From the NCBI RefSeq assembly GCF_017874715.1, contig NZ_JAGGLR010000008.1, positions 124,001 through 188,000 on the forward strand: a DNA stretch of 64,000 bases, written 5' to 3'. Shown here piece after piece: positions 1 to 7,415 of the stretch. Position 1 is the stretch's first letter, and each line of letters starts with the position of its first letter. The translations under genes were made by a program, and so were the position numbers. A model generated the notes under the pieces. The model worked only from the letters and a program-made list of their open reading frames with translations, was not told the origin of the DNA and did not search any database. This stretch comes from Streptomyces iranensis. GTDB lineage: Bacteria > Actinomycetota > Actinomycetes > Streptomycetales > Streptomycetaceae.

Positions 1-512
1 CGAGGATGCCCTCGACCTCCGCGGACGCGCCCCCCGCGGTCGGCTCCACGATCACCTTCGCCAACTGCTGCTTCTCGATGGTCGACTGGCTGATGAGCGG
101 GAAGTTCGAGCGCTTCCCGAACTTGAAGGTGATGTACGCGGAGGGCCAGATCGGCTGGATCCCCTACATCCTCGAGCGCGCCGATGTGGTGTGGGAGGAG
201 AACCGGGGCTGGGGCGGAGTGGCCGACAAGGTGCTGCGCCCGCCGTCCGAGCTGTTCACCGAGCATGTCTACGGCTGCTTCTTCGACGACGCCTTCGGGC
301 TGCGCAACCTCGACGCCATCGGGGTCGGCAACGTGCTCTACGAGACGGACTATCCGCACTCGGACTCCACCTGGCCCAAGTCGCGGGAGGTCGGCGAGGC
401 GCAGATGGGGCATCTGGCGCCGGATGTCGTGGAGCGGATTGTGCGCGGCAACGCGATCGAGCTGCTGGGGCTCACGGCGGACGGGCTCTGGGCGGGGGCG
501 CCGGGGGCGTAG
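1..512 (+). CDS. Amidohydrolase-2 family metal-dependent hydrolase, C-terminal part only
   Basis: The window opens inside this gene, in the frame that runs to the TAG at 510-512; about 168 residues of the C-terminal part are visible. The text WxxYILERADVVW, then the block around LYETDYPHSDSTWP, then a closing helix ERIVRGNAIELLGL, is the usual end of the amidohydrolase-2 TIM barrel (Pfam 04909 type), where the Asp of the TDYPHSD segment is a metal or catalytic residue. Such enzymes hydrolyse or decarboxylate ring-cleavage type substrates. Its downstream neighbours, LLM oxidoreductases and SDRs, often share catabolic clusters with this family, so a catabolic role is inferred; the substrate cannot be told. 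The ATG at position 6 is internal, not the start. Confidence 0.8.
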   Translation, partial: RMPSTSADAPPAVGSTITFANCCFSMVDWLMSGKFERFPNLKVMYAEGQIGWIPYILERADVVWEENRGWGGVADKVLRPPSELFTEHVYGCFFDDAFGLRNLDAIGVGNVLYETDYPHSDSTWPKSREVGEAQMGHLAPDVVERIVRGNAIELLGLTADGLWAGAPGA

Positions 513-531
513 CCGGTTTGTCCGGGTGGCG

Positions 532-630
532 TTGGTTCCGGCGTCGGCCTGGTCGGGGAGGGGTGTTGGTTCCAGCGTCGGCCTGGTCGGGGAGGGGTGT
601 CGGTTCCGGCGTCGGCCTGGTCACGGAGGA
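532..630. repeat. Three tandem copies of a 34-bp unit
   Basis: Units start at 532, 566 and 600 and begin (t)tggttccggcgtcggcct; the third copy diverges at its end. The array sits just after the amidohydrolase stop in non-coding sequence. No stem-loop or function is evident. Confidence 0.8.
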
Positions 631-729
631 GCAAGAAAACGGTCACTGTCGGTCAATGACAACCCCCGGACCCTCCGGCAGGCTGGGGGCATATCGGCCC
701 TCCCGCCTCCCCACGCCGTCACCCACCCC

Positions 730-1140
730 TTACGACGTGACAGGGGCCGTGGGCGGCGCGGAGGGCCGGGTGTCCCTGTGTACCGGGCGTCGCGGGGTAG
801 CGCCCGGCGCGCGGGACACAAGCGCCAGATGGCGGTAGTCGCCGGGCGGCATCCCGTACGCGGCGCGGAAGGCGCGGCTGAAGACGGCGGGGTGGGCGAA
901 GCCCCAGCAGCGCGGCCGCCAGGTCGGTCAGCGCGGTGCCCAGGCGCGGCCCGTCGGAGGGGCGTAAGGAGCGGTCAGCCGCGAGCCGGGTGAGGAACCC
1001 CGTCAGCGGGGCGCCCACCCCTTCGCGCGCGGGGATTGGGCCGGGCGAGCAGCCGGTCGATCCGGTCGTGGGGGACCGGGATCAGTCGTGGGGGACCGGG
1101 ATCAGGGCTTTGCGGGCATGGGCCCCGAGGTCCGCACGTC
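730..1140 (-). pseudogene. Decayed AraC-family transcriptional regulator
   Basis: Read on the minus strand, the C-terminal segment (about 785-885) translates as FAHPAVFSRAFRAAYGMPPG followed by DYRHLAL, the hallmark second helix-turn-helix of AraC/XylS regulators. Upstream (about 905-1020) another frame gives GAPLTGFLTRLAAD...GTALTDLAAALLG, the usual linker between cupin and DNA-binding domains, and further up KALIPVPHDRIDRLLARP. These pieces lie in different frames, the first HTH (about 80-90 residues) is missing between DLAAALLG and FAHPAVF, and a 20-bp duplication interrupts the VPHD segment. The reading frame cannot make a working protein. It was probably a local regulator of a neighbouring catabolic gene. 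Confidence 0.75.
1066..1105. repeat. 20-bp perfect tandem duplication inside the AraC pseudogene
   Basis: The unit tcgtgggggaccgggatcag occupies 1066-1085 and again 1086-1105 without mismatch. It disrupts the pseudogene reading frame (20 is not a multiple of 3), so it is one of the inactivating changes. Confidence 0.9.
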
Positions 1141-1190
1141 CGTACGCCGGCAAAGCGTTGCGCGGCGGGACGAGACTGTCGTACCCCTTG

Positions 1191-1207
1191 TCTGATGGAC
1201 CGTCAGA
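1191..1207. promoter_or_regulatory. Palindromic operator (CTGAyG-N3-CGTCAG) before the first LLM gene
   Basis: The sequence tctgatggaccgtcaga is a near-perfect inverted repeat, 59 bp upstream of the ATG at 1266. It matches the motifs at 3303-3319, 22042-22056 and 22149-22163 in arm sequence and 3-bp spacer. Size and symmetry fit a TetR-family site; the cognate regulator is not obvious in the window. Confidence 0.65.
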
Positions 1208-1265
1208 TACGACCATGTCCGACGTCAGATTCGACGATGACGGTCCACCGACAAGGAGGCCCGGC

Positions 1266-2234
1266 ATGCGCGTCCTGCCCCGGGGCCGGTTGAGCTATGG
1301 CATGCAGCTGCCGATCCAGTCGCAGTCCACCCTCTACGCCGAGCCGTGGGAGGCCGGGGCGGGCCCGGCCGAGCTGCTCGAGGTCGCCCGCGCCGCCGAC
1401 CGGCTCGGCTTCGCGTACCTCGCCGTCTGCGACCACGTCGCGATCCCGCGGCGGCTGGCCGCGGCCATGGGCACCGTCTGGTACGACCCGGTGGCCACCC
1501 TCGGCTGGCTCGCCGCGGCCACCGAGCGGGTGTGGCTGCTCAGCCATGTGGCGGTCGCCGCGCTGCGCCATCCGCTGCTGACCGCCAAGCAGTACGCCAC
1601 GCTCGACCGCCTCTCCGGCGGCCGGCTCATCCTCGGGGTCGGGGCCGGGCACGTCCGGGAGGAGTTCGAGGCGCTGGGGGTGGACTTCGCCCGGCGCGGA
1701 GCGCTGCTGGACGAGACGGTCGACGCGCTGAAGGCGGCGCTGGGACCGGAGGAGTTCCCCGACTTCCGCGGCGAGCGGTTCGCGTTCAGCGGCCTCGGGC
1801 AGGCCCCGCGCCCCGTCCAGACGCCGCGCCCCCCGCTGTGGGTCGGCGGCTCCTCGCCCGCCGCGGTGCGCCGCGCGGCGGTCCGGGGCGACGGCTGGCT
1901 CCCGCAGGGCGACCCACGGGACCGGCTGCCCGGCCAGATCGCCCGGCTGCGCGAGCTGCGGAAGGAGGCGGCCCAACACGATCGCGGCTGTGAGGAACCC
2001 GCCGAGATCGGCGCGATCACCGAGCCGCTGTACGTCGGCGAACCCGGCTGGGACGTGGGGCGCCGGACCCTGACCGGCGCGCCGGAGCGGCTGGCCGAGA
2101 GCCTGCGCGCGTACGCCGCGATGGGAGTGGACCAGATCCAGGTGCGGTTCCGCTGCCGGGACCACACCGAACTGACCGACCAGATGGCGGCCTTCGCCGC
2201 CGATGTCGCTCCGCACCTCGATGACCAGGGATGA
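1266..2234 (+). CDS. LLM-class flavin/F420-dependent oxidoreductase
   Basis: A 322-residue TIM-barrel protein of the bacterial luciferase-like family. Visible landmarks are the N-terminal barrel strand, LGFAYLAVCDHVAIP near residue 45, the SGGRLILGVGAGHVREEFEALGV segment near residues 117-140 that forms the flavin/F420 pocket, and PPLWVGGSSPAAVRRAAVRGDGW in the C-terminal half. Family members move a hydride between substrate and FMN or F420, or act as monooxygenases; an F420-producing gene (fbiC) lies 8 kb away. The ATG at 1266 is chosen because aaggagg lies at 1253-1259; an upstream in-frame extension would run through the operator. Its stop overlaps the next open frame (ATGA), so it is translationally linked to the SDR. 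Substrate unknown. Confidence 0.9.
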   Translation: MRVLPRGRLSYGMQLPIQSQSTLYAEPWEAGAGPAELLEVARAADRLGFAYLAVCDHVAIPRRLAAAMGTVWYDPVATLGWLAAATERVWLLSHVAVAALRHPLLTAKQYATLDRLSGGRLILGVGAGHVREEFEALGVDFARRGALLDETVDALKAALGPEEFPDFRGERFAFSGLGQAPRPVQTPRPPLWVGGSSPAAVRRAAVRGDGWLPQGDPRDRLPGQIARLRELRKEAAQHDRGCEEPAEIGAITEPLYVGEPGWDVGRRTLTGAPERLAESLRAYAAMGVDQIQVRFRCRDHTELTDQMAAFAADVAPHLDDQG

Positions 2235-2248
2235 CTAGGGAGATCGGA

Positions 2249-3031
2249 ATGGGCAAGCTGGACGGGCGGGTCGTCATCATCACCGGGGCGGCGCGCGGAC
2301 AGGGTGAGCAGGAGGCGCGGCTGTTCGCGGCCGAGGGCGCGCGCGTGGTCCTCGGCGACGTACTGGACGAGCCGGGCGAGGGGCTGGCCAAGGAGCTGGG
2401 CGAGTGCGCCCGCTTCGTCCATCTGGACGTGGGCCGCGAGGACGACTGGACCGCCGCCGTCGCCGCCGCGAAGGACGCCTTCGGCTCGGTGGACGGCCTG
2501 GTCAACAACGCCGGGATCCTCCGCTTCAACGAGCTGGTGGGCACCCCGCTGGCGGAGTACCTGGAGGTGGTCCAGGTCAACCAGGTCGGTACGTTCCTGG
2601 GGATGCGGACGGTCGCGCCGGAGCTGGTGGCGGCGGGCGGCGGGACGATCGTGAACACCGCCTCGTACGTCGCCCTGTCCGGGATGCCGCTGCTCACCGC
2701 GTACGCCGCGACGAAGGCGGCGGTGGTGGGGATGACGCGGGTGGCCGCGATGGAGCTCGCGGACAAGGGCATCCGGGTCAACGCGATGTGTCCGGGCGCG
2801 GTCGACACCCCGATGACCAACCCGGCCCAGCTCGACCCGGAAGCCGACAGCGCGGAGGCGACGGCGGCCGTCGACGAGCTCTACCGCAAGCTGGTGCCGC
2901 TGGGCCGGATCGGCCGCCCGGAGGAGGTGGCGCGGCTGGCGCTCTTCCTGTCCTCGGAGGACTCCTCGTACGTCACCGGCCAGCCGTTCGTCGTCGACGG
3001 GGGCTGGCTGACCGGCGTCTCGGTCTTCTAG
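2249..3031 (+). CDS. Short-chain dehydrogenase/reductase (SDR), classical type
   Basis: A 260-residue classical SDR. The nucleotide-binding TGAARGQG lies at residues 12-19, NNAG near 87-90, the catalytic Ser in NTASY, and Tyr152-Lys156 in YAATK; the end SSYVTGQPFVVDGGW is typical of the family. It should oxidise or reduce an alcohol/ketone with NAD(P). The ATG at 2249 is preferred over an ATG at 2231 because agggag lies at 2238-2243 and the protein then starts at MGKLDGR like its relatives. It follows the LLM gene by 14 bp and is almost certainly in the same operon, suggesting that the two act in one pathway. Confidence 0.92.
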   Translation: MGKLDGRVVIITGAARGQGEQEARLFAAEGARVVLGDVLDEPGEGLAKELGECARFVHLDVGREDDWTAAVAAAKDAFGSVDGLVNNAGILRFNELVGTPLAEYLEVVQVNQVGTFLGMRTVAPELVAAGGGTIVNTASYVALSGMPLLTAYAATKAAVVGMTRVAAMELADKGIRVNAMCPGAVDTPMTNPAQLDPEADSAEATAAVDELYRKLVPLGRIGRPEEVARLALFLSSEDSSYVTGQPFVVDGGWLTGVSVF

Positions 3032-3053
3032 GCGGCGTCCCGGCGGCTCGCGA

Positions 3054-3212
3054 CGCCTGCGGCGAGCCTTTCCCCCCTTCCCTCAACTGGGGCTCCTCTC
3101 CAGCCCCCGGCGTCCTGGCCGGTGTGCTGGCCGCGGCCGACGGTCGGCTCGTCGACCCCCGGGGTCCAGGGGCGGAGCCCCTGGTAGCGGGATGGGGCGG
3201 GGAGGGGAAAGA
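3054..3212. repeat. Degenerate copy of a dispersed intergenic inverted repeat
   Basis: The gap 3032-3348 holds a sequence related to the long inverted repeat at 46653-46819: cgcctgcggcgag at the left, ggggtccaggggcggagccc on the right, with an internal hairpin ccaggggc-gga-gcccctgg near 3166-3184. Such GC-rich elements with a ggggcggagcccc core are scattered between Streptomyces genes. It may act as a terminator for the LLM-SDR pair. Confidence 0.6.
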
Positions 3213-3302
3213 TCCACCGGACACCCCCGTAGACCCTCCGCCCCCGCCCGGCCTTCCACGGCCCTTGACGGTCCGTGCCCGCGGTGCCAGAGTCAATCAA
3301 AA

Positions 3303-3319
3303 TCTGACGATCCGTCAGA
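3303..3319. promoter_or_regulatory. Palindromic operator (CTGACG-N3-CGTCAG) before the second LLM gene
   Basis: tctgacgatccgtcaga is an inverted repeat with perfect 6-bp arms CTGACG/CGTCAG, 30 bp upstream of the ATG at 3349, a position suited to repression. It is the best match to the shared motif described under findings. Confidence 0.7.
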
Positions 3320-3348
3320 TCGACGTTCGTCTGAGGCGGTGAACCTCC

Positions 3349-4476
3349 ATGGAATTCGGACTCTTCGTGCAGGGCTACGTCCCCGAAAGCCGACGCCGAA
3401 CCGACCCCGAGGCCGAGCATCACGCGCTCGTCGAGGAGACCGAGTACGTCATCCAGGCCGACCGGTCGGGCTTCAAGTACGTATGGGCCTCCGAGCACCA
3501 TTTCCTGGACGAGTACTCCCACCTCTCCGCGAACGACGTCTTCCTCGGCTATCTCGCCCACGCCACCGAGCGCATCCACCTCGGCTCCGGCATCTTCAAC
3601 CCGCTGCCGCAGGTCAACCACCCGGTGAAGGTGGCCGAGAAGGTCGCGATGCTCGACCATCTCTCCGGCGGCCGGTTCGAGTTCGGCTCGGGCCGGGGCG
3701 CGGGCAGTCACGAGATCCTCGGCTTCCTGCCGGGCGTGACCGACATGAACGCCACCAAGGAGATCTGGGAAGAGACGATCGCCGAGTTCCCCAAGATGTG
3801 GCTGCAGGACGAGTACCAGGGCTTCACCGGCAAGCACTGGTCGCTGCCGCCGCGCAAGGTGCTGCCCAAGCCGTACGGGGCCGCCCACCCGGCGATGTGG
3901 TACGCCGCCGGATCGCCGCCCTCGTACGCGATGGCGGGCAGGAAGGGCCTCGGCGTGCTCGGCTTCTCCATCCAGAAGGTCTCCGACATGGAGTGGGCCC
4001 TCGACTCCTACAAGAACGCGGTCAAGGAGGCCGAGCCGGTCGGCGGCTTCGTCAACGACAACGTGATGGTCACCTCGACCGCGATCTGCGCCGAGACCCA
4101 CGCCAAGGCCGTCGAGATCGCGCTCGGCGGCGGGCTCAACTACCTGCAGTCGCTTCTCTTCCGCTACCACGACACCTTCCCCCGCCCGGACGGCATCCCG
4201 CAGTGGCCCGAACTGCTGCCGGAGTACACCGAGGAGATCATCGAACTCCTCATCGCCGAGGAGCTGATGATCTGCGGCGACCCGGACGAGGTCTTCCGCC
4301 AGTGCAAGCGGTGGGAGCAGGCCGGGGCCGACCAGCTGTCGTTCGGGCTGCCGATCGGGATCGGCTACGAGGACACGATGAACACGATCAAGCTCATCGG
4401 CGAGCACGTCATCCCGAAGATCGACACCGATCCGGTGCACCGCACGACCCGCTTCCGCCAGGCCGTGACCCGGTGA
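3349..4476 (+). CDS. LLM-class flavin-dependent monooxygenase-like protein
   Basis: A 375-residue luciferase-like protein, longer than the first LLM gene and closer in look to the LuxA-like monooxygenases than to F420 dehydrogenases. It starts MEFGLFVQGYVPESRR, has the SEHHFLDEYSHLS motif (SEHH near residues 49-52), LSGGRFEFGSGRGAGSHEI, and a C-terminal PDEVFRQCKRWEQAGADQLSF block, all standard for the family. It would use reduced FMN and oxygen on an unknown substrate. A weak gaggcgg lies upstream of the ATG. The CTGACG-N3-CGTCAG operator directly precedes it, so it is probably co-regulated with the 1266-3031 pair although it has its own promoter. Confidence 0.9.
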   Translation: MEFGLFVQGYVPESRRRTDPEAEHHALVEETEYVIQADRSGFKYVWASEHHFLDEYSHLSANDVFLGYLAHATERIHLGSGIFNPLPQVNHPVKVAEKVAMLDHLSGGRFEFGSGRGAGSHEILGFLPGVTDMNATKEIWEETIAEFPKMWLQDEYQGFTGKHWSLPPRKVLPKPYGAAHPAMWYAAGSPPSYAMAGRKGLGVLGFSIQKVSDMEWALDSYKNAVKEAEPVGGFVNDNVMVTSTAICAETHAKAVEIALGGGLNYLQSLLFRYHDTFPRPDGIPQWPELLPEYTEEIIELLIAEELMICGDPDEVFRQCKRWEQAGADQLSFGLPIGIGYEDTMNTIKLIGEHVIPKIDTDPVHRTTRFRQAVTR

Positions 4477-4494
4477 CCGCACCGGCCGTCACCC

Positions 4495-4550
4495 AGTAAT
4501 CGCACAGGCCTTGCCCCAGTAGCCGCACAGGCCTTGCCCCAGTAGCCGCA
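4495..4550. repeat. 23-bp tandem repeat, about 2.4 copies
   Basis: Units agtaatcgcacaggccttgc(ccc) at 4495-4517 and agtagccgcacaggccttgc(ccc) at 4518-4540, then a partial third, lie between the LLM stop and the GTG start of the amidohydrolase. No function seen. Confidence 0.85.
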
Positions 4551-4586
4551 GACGCCGGCCGCAGCCGCGAGAAGGGACCTGAACCC

Positions 4587-6329
4587 GTGCTCGACCACCT
4601 GATCAAGGGCGCCACCGTGGCGGACGGCACCGGCGCGCCCTCGTACGTCGCCGACGTCGGCATCCGGGACGGCCGGATCGTGGCCATCGCCGAGCCCGGG
4701 GCCGTCACCGAACCGGCCCGGTCCACCGAGGACGCCACCGGGCTCGTCCTCGCGCCCGGATTCGTCGACCCGCACACCCACTACGACGCCCAGCTGTTCT
4801 GGGATCCGTACGCCACCCCGTCCATGAACCACGGCGTGACCACCGTGGCCGGCGGCAACTGTGGTTTCACCCTCGCCCCGCTCAACCCCGACCGGCCCGG
4901 CGACGCCGACTACACCCGGCGGATGATGAGCCGGGTCGAGGGCATGTCGCTGGTGGCGCTGGAGCAGGGCGCGCCCTGGAACTGGCACGGCTTCGGCGAA
5001 TACCTGGACGCGCTGGAGGGCCGGATCGCCGTCAACGCGGGCTTCATGGTGGGGCACTGCGCACTGCGCCGCCATGTGATGGGCGAGGACGCGATCGGCG
5101 GACAGCCCAGCCCCGCGCAGCTGGAGGAGATGCTGCGGCTCTTCCACGAGGCGATGGACGCGGGGGCGTGGGGGCTGTCCACCACCCAGTCCTCCACCCA
5201 CTCGGACGGGGACGGGCAGCCGGTCGCCTCCCGCCACGCCCGGCCCGGGGAACTCCTGGCGCTCTCCCGGGCCGTCGGCGACCACGAGGGGACGCAGATC
5301 GAGGCGATCGTGGCGGGCTGTCTCGACCAGTTCGCCGACGAGGAGATCGAACTGCTGGTGGACATGAGCGCGGCCGCCGGCCGCCCGCTCAACTGGAACG
5401 TGCTGACCATCGACGCGGCCGTCCCCGAGCGGGTGCCGCGCCAGCTCCAGGCCAGCGAACGCGCCCGTAAGGCGGGCGGCAGGATCGTCGCCCTCACAAT
5501 GCCGATCCTCACCCCCATGAACATGTCGCTGGGCACCTTCTGCGCGCTCAACCTCATCCCGGGCTGGGGCGACATCCTGGGGCTGCCCATCCCGGAACGG
5601 ATCGCGACCCTCCGCGACCCGGCCGTCCGGGAGGAGATGCTGCGCCGCGCCGGCAGCCCCGAGGCCGGGGTCTTCCGGCGGCTCACCCACTTCGGCCGCT
5701 ATGTCATCGGCGACACCTACAGCGAGGCCAACGCCGGGCTGACCGGGCGCGTCGTCCGCGATATCGCCGCCGAGCGCGGGCAGGAGGCGTTCCACTGCCT
5801 GGTGGAGATCTGCGCGACGGATGAGATGCGTACGGTGCTGTGGCCGATGCCGACCGACAACGACCCGGCCAGCTGGCGCTTGCGACAGCAGACCTGGGAG
5901 CACGAGGACGTCATGCTGGGCGGCTCCGACGCCGGGGCCCATCTGGACCGGATGTGCGGGGCCCCGTACACCACCCGGTTCATCGGCGACTGTCTGCGCG
6001 GACGGAAGCTGGTCGGCCTGGAGCGGGCGGTGCGGATGCTGACGGACGATCCGGCGCGGCTGCTCGGGCTGCGCGAGCGCGGCCGCATCGCCGAGGGCTA
6101 CCACGCCGACCTGGTCCTCTTCGACCCCGACCGGATCGACGCGGGCCAGGCGCGGCTGGTCCACGACCTGCCCGGCGAGAGCCCCCGGCTGGACTCGCGC
6201 GCGACGGGGATCGTGAGCGTCCGGGTGGGCGGCACGGAGACCATCCGGGACGACGAGATCACCGGCGCGGTGCCGGGAAAGGTGCTGCGGTCGGGCCGCG
6301 ACACGGAGACGGTGAGCACGAGGGGCTGA
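4587..6329 (+). CDS. Amidohydrolase-3 / N-acyl-D-amino-acid deacylase family protein
   Basis: A 580-residue metal-dependent hydrolase. It opens with the small beta-sandwich strand DHLIKGATVADGTGAPSYVADV, then the metal ligands HTH in APGFVDPHTHYDAQ (near residues 62-64), GGNCGFTLAP, a later His/Asp region with GGSDAGAHLDRMCGAPY, and a C-terminal sandwich ending with GRIAEGYHADLVLFDPDRI. This order matches D-aminoacylases and the related dihydroorotase/hydantoinase superfamily; many actinobacterial members sit in catabolic clusters and have unknown amide or ester substrates. The GTG start at 4587 has gaaggga at 4571-4577. It lies four bases before the next SDR start, implying one transcript. 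Confidence 0.88.
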   Translation: MLDHLIKGATVADGTGAPSYVADVGIRDGRIVAIAEPGAVTEPARSTEDATGLVLAPGFVDPHTHYDAQLFWDPYATPSMNHGVTTVAGGNCGFTLAPLNPDRPGDADYTRRMMSRVEGMSLVALEQGAPWNWHGFGEYLDALEGRIAVNAGFMVGHCALRRHVMGEDAIGGQPSPAQLEEMLRLFHEAMDAGAWGLSTTQSSTHSDGDGQPVASRHARPGELLALSRAVGDHEGTQIEAIVAGCLDQFADEEIELLVDMSAAAGRPLNWNVLTIDAAVPERVPRQLQASERARKAGGRIVALTMPILTPMNMSLGTFCALNLIPGWGDILGLPIPERIATLRDPAVREEMLRRAGSPEAGVFRRLTHFGRYVIGDTYSEANAGLTGRVVRDIAAERGQEAFHCLVEICATDEMRTVLWPMPTDNDPASWRLRQQTWEHEDVMLGGSDAGAHLDRMCGAPYTTRFIGDCLRGRKLVGLERAVRMLTDDPARLLGLRERGRIAEGYHADLVLFDPDRIDAGQARLVHDLPGESPRLDSRATGIVSVRVGGTETIRDDEITGAVPGKVLRSGRDTETVSTRG

Positions 6330-6333
6330 GGCG

Positions 6334-7326
6334 GTGACGCACGCGGCGGCCGGGGGCGGCGGGCGTGATGAGCACGACAGATCCGCCAGCCGCACGGACC
6401 CCACGGGCTGCACGGACTCCACGGGCTGTACGGCTCCCACGGGCTGTACGGTTCCCACGGGCTGTACGGCTCCCACGGGCCCTACGGCTCCCATGGGCCG
6501 CACGGGTTGTGCGGGTTGTGCGGACCCCATGGGCCGCACGGGCCCTACCGGATCCACGGGCACAACCGGACCCACCGGACTGGCCGGCCGGGCCGCCCTG
6601 GTCACAGGTGGTTCACGGGGCATCGGGCTCGCCGTGGCGCAGGCGCTGACGGCGGACGGCGCGGCGGTGTGCGTCACGGCGCGGGAGCCGAGGGGGCTGG
6701 CCGACGCCGTACGCCGCCTCGGCCCGCGCGCCGTCGGCTGCCCGGGGGACGTGGCCGACCCGGCCCATCTGTCGGCGGCCGTGGCCCGCACCCTGGCCGA
6801 GTTCGGCCGCCTCGACATCCTGGTCAACAACGCCGCCACCAACGCCCCGTTCGGCCCGCTGATGGCCGTGGACCCACTCGCCTGGCGCACGGCCTTCACG
6901 GTCAACGTGGAGGCCCCGCTGCGGCTGGCCCAGGCGGCCTGGCGGGCCTGGATGCGCGACCACGGCGGGGCGGTCGTCAACATCTGCACCGAGGGCACCC
7001 ACGGCGTCGGCCCGGACGTCGGCGCCTACGGCACCACCAAGACGGCCCTCCTCCGCCTCACCCGCCAGCTCGCCGGAGAACTGGCCCCCGCCGTCCGCGT
7101 CAACGCCGTCTCCCCGGGCCTGGTCCGCACCGAGATGGCCCGCTTCGTCTGGGAGCCCGGCGAACAGGAGATCGCCGCGACGCTCCCGCTGGCCCGTATC
7201 GGCGAACCGGAGGACGTGGCGCGCGCGGTCCGCTGGCTGGTCTCGGACGAGGCGTCCTGGATCACCGGCGCGGACCTGGTGGTCGACGGCGGCCGCCGCG
7301 TCCGCGCGGCACGCCGCGTCGAATGA
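6334..7326 (+). CDS. SDR oxidoreductase with a repetitive N-terminal tail
   Basis: The C-terminal 250 residues form a classical SDR: TGGSRGIG near residues 90-97, NNAA, Tyr232-Lys236 in YGTTK and the closing SWITGADLVVDGGRR. The first 80 or so residues are unlike any SDR and consist of hexapeptide repeats of the kind PTGCTA/STGCTD/PMGRTG. GTG at 6334, four bases after the deacylase stop, gives the repeat-bearing form; an internal start close to GLAGRAALVTGG is not excluded, but the tail is in frame and free of stops. Function beyond an NAD(P)-dependent oxidoreductase is unknown. Confidence 0.85.
   Translation: MTHAAAGGGGRDEHDRSASRTDPTGCTDSTGCTAPTGCTVPTGCTAPTGPTAPMGRTGCAGCADPMGRTGPTGSTGTTGPTGLAGRAALVTGGSRGIGLAVAQALTADGAAVCVTAREPRGLADAVRRLGPRAVGCPGDVADPAHLSAAVARTLAEFGRLDILVNNAATNAPFGPLMAVDPLAWRTAFTVNVEAPLRLAQAAWRAWMRDHGGAVVNICTEGTHGVGPDVGAYGTTKTALLRLTRQLAGELAPAVRVNAVSPGLVRTEMARFVWEPGEQEIAATLPLARIGEPEDVARAVRWLVSDEASWITGADLVVDGGRRVRAARRVE
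6403..6580 (+). repeat. 18-bp coding minisatellite in the SDR gene
   Basis: Five near-identical 18-bp units of the form acgggctgtacggctccc run from 6403 to about 6492, then decay to about 6580. Each encodes the hexapeptide (P/S)TGCT(A/V/D), adding several cysteines to the tail of the SDR. Confidence 0.85.
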
Positions 7327-7378
7327 CAGGACAACACGACCGACCCCCTGTTCCTCGGCCGGGGCAGCTCCGTATTCG

Positions 7379-7410
7379 CTAGACGAGACGCAACGTGGCG
7401 TCTACGCTAG
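7379..7410. promoter_or_regulatory. Long imperfect palindrome over the O-methyltransferase promoter
   Basis: ctagacgagacgc (7379-7391) and gcgtctacgctag (7398-7410) form 13-bp arms with three mismatches around aacgtg. The right arm contains tacgct (7403-7408), a -10-like hexamer 7 bases before the ATG at 7416. The arrangement suggests an operator over a leaderless promoter. Confidence 0.6.
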
Positions 7411-7415
7411 CCCCC

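Noticed and set aside
1066..1105. Direct repeats considered as a CRISPR-like or attachment site
   Set aside because: Only two abutting copies without spacers, inside a pseudogene; no cas or integrase gene in the window.
4365..6998. An 877-codon open frame on the minus strand across the deacylase and SDR genes
   Set aside because: It mirrors the codon bias of the plus-strand genes, has no recognisable domain and consists of low-complexity text; GC-rich DNA produces such frames.
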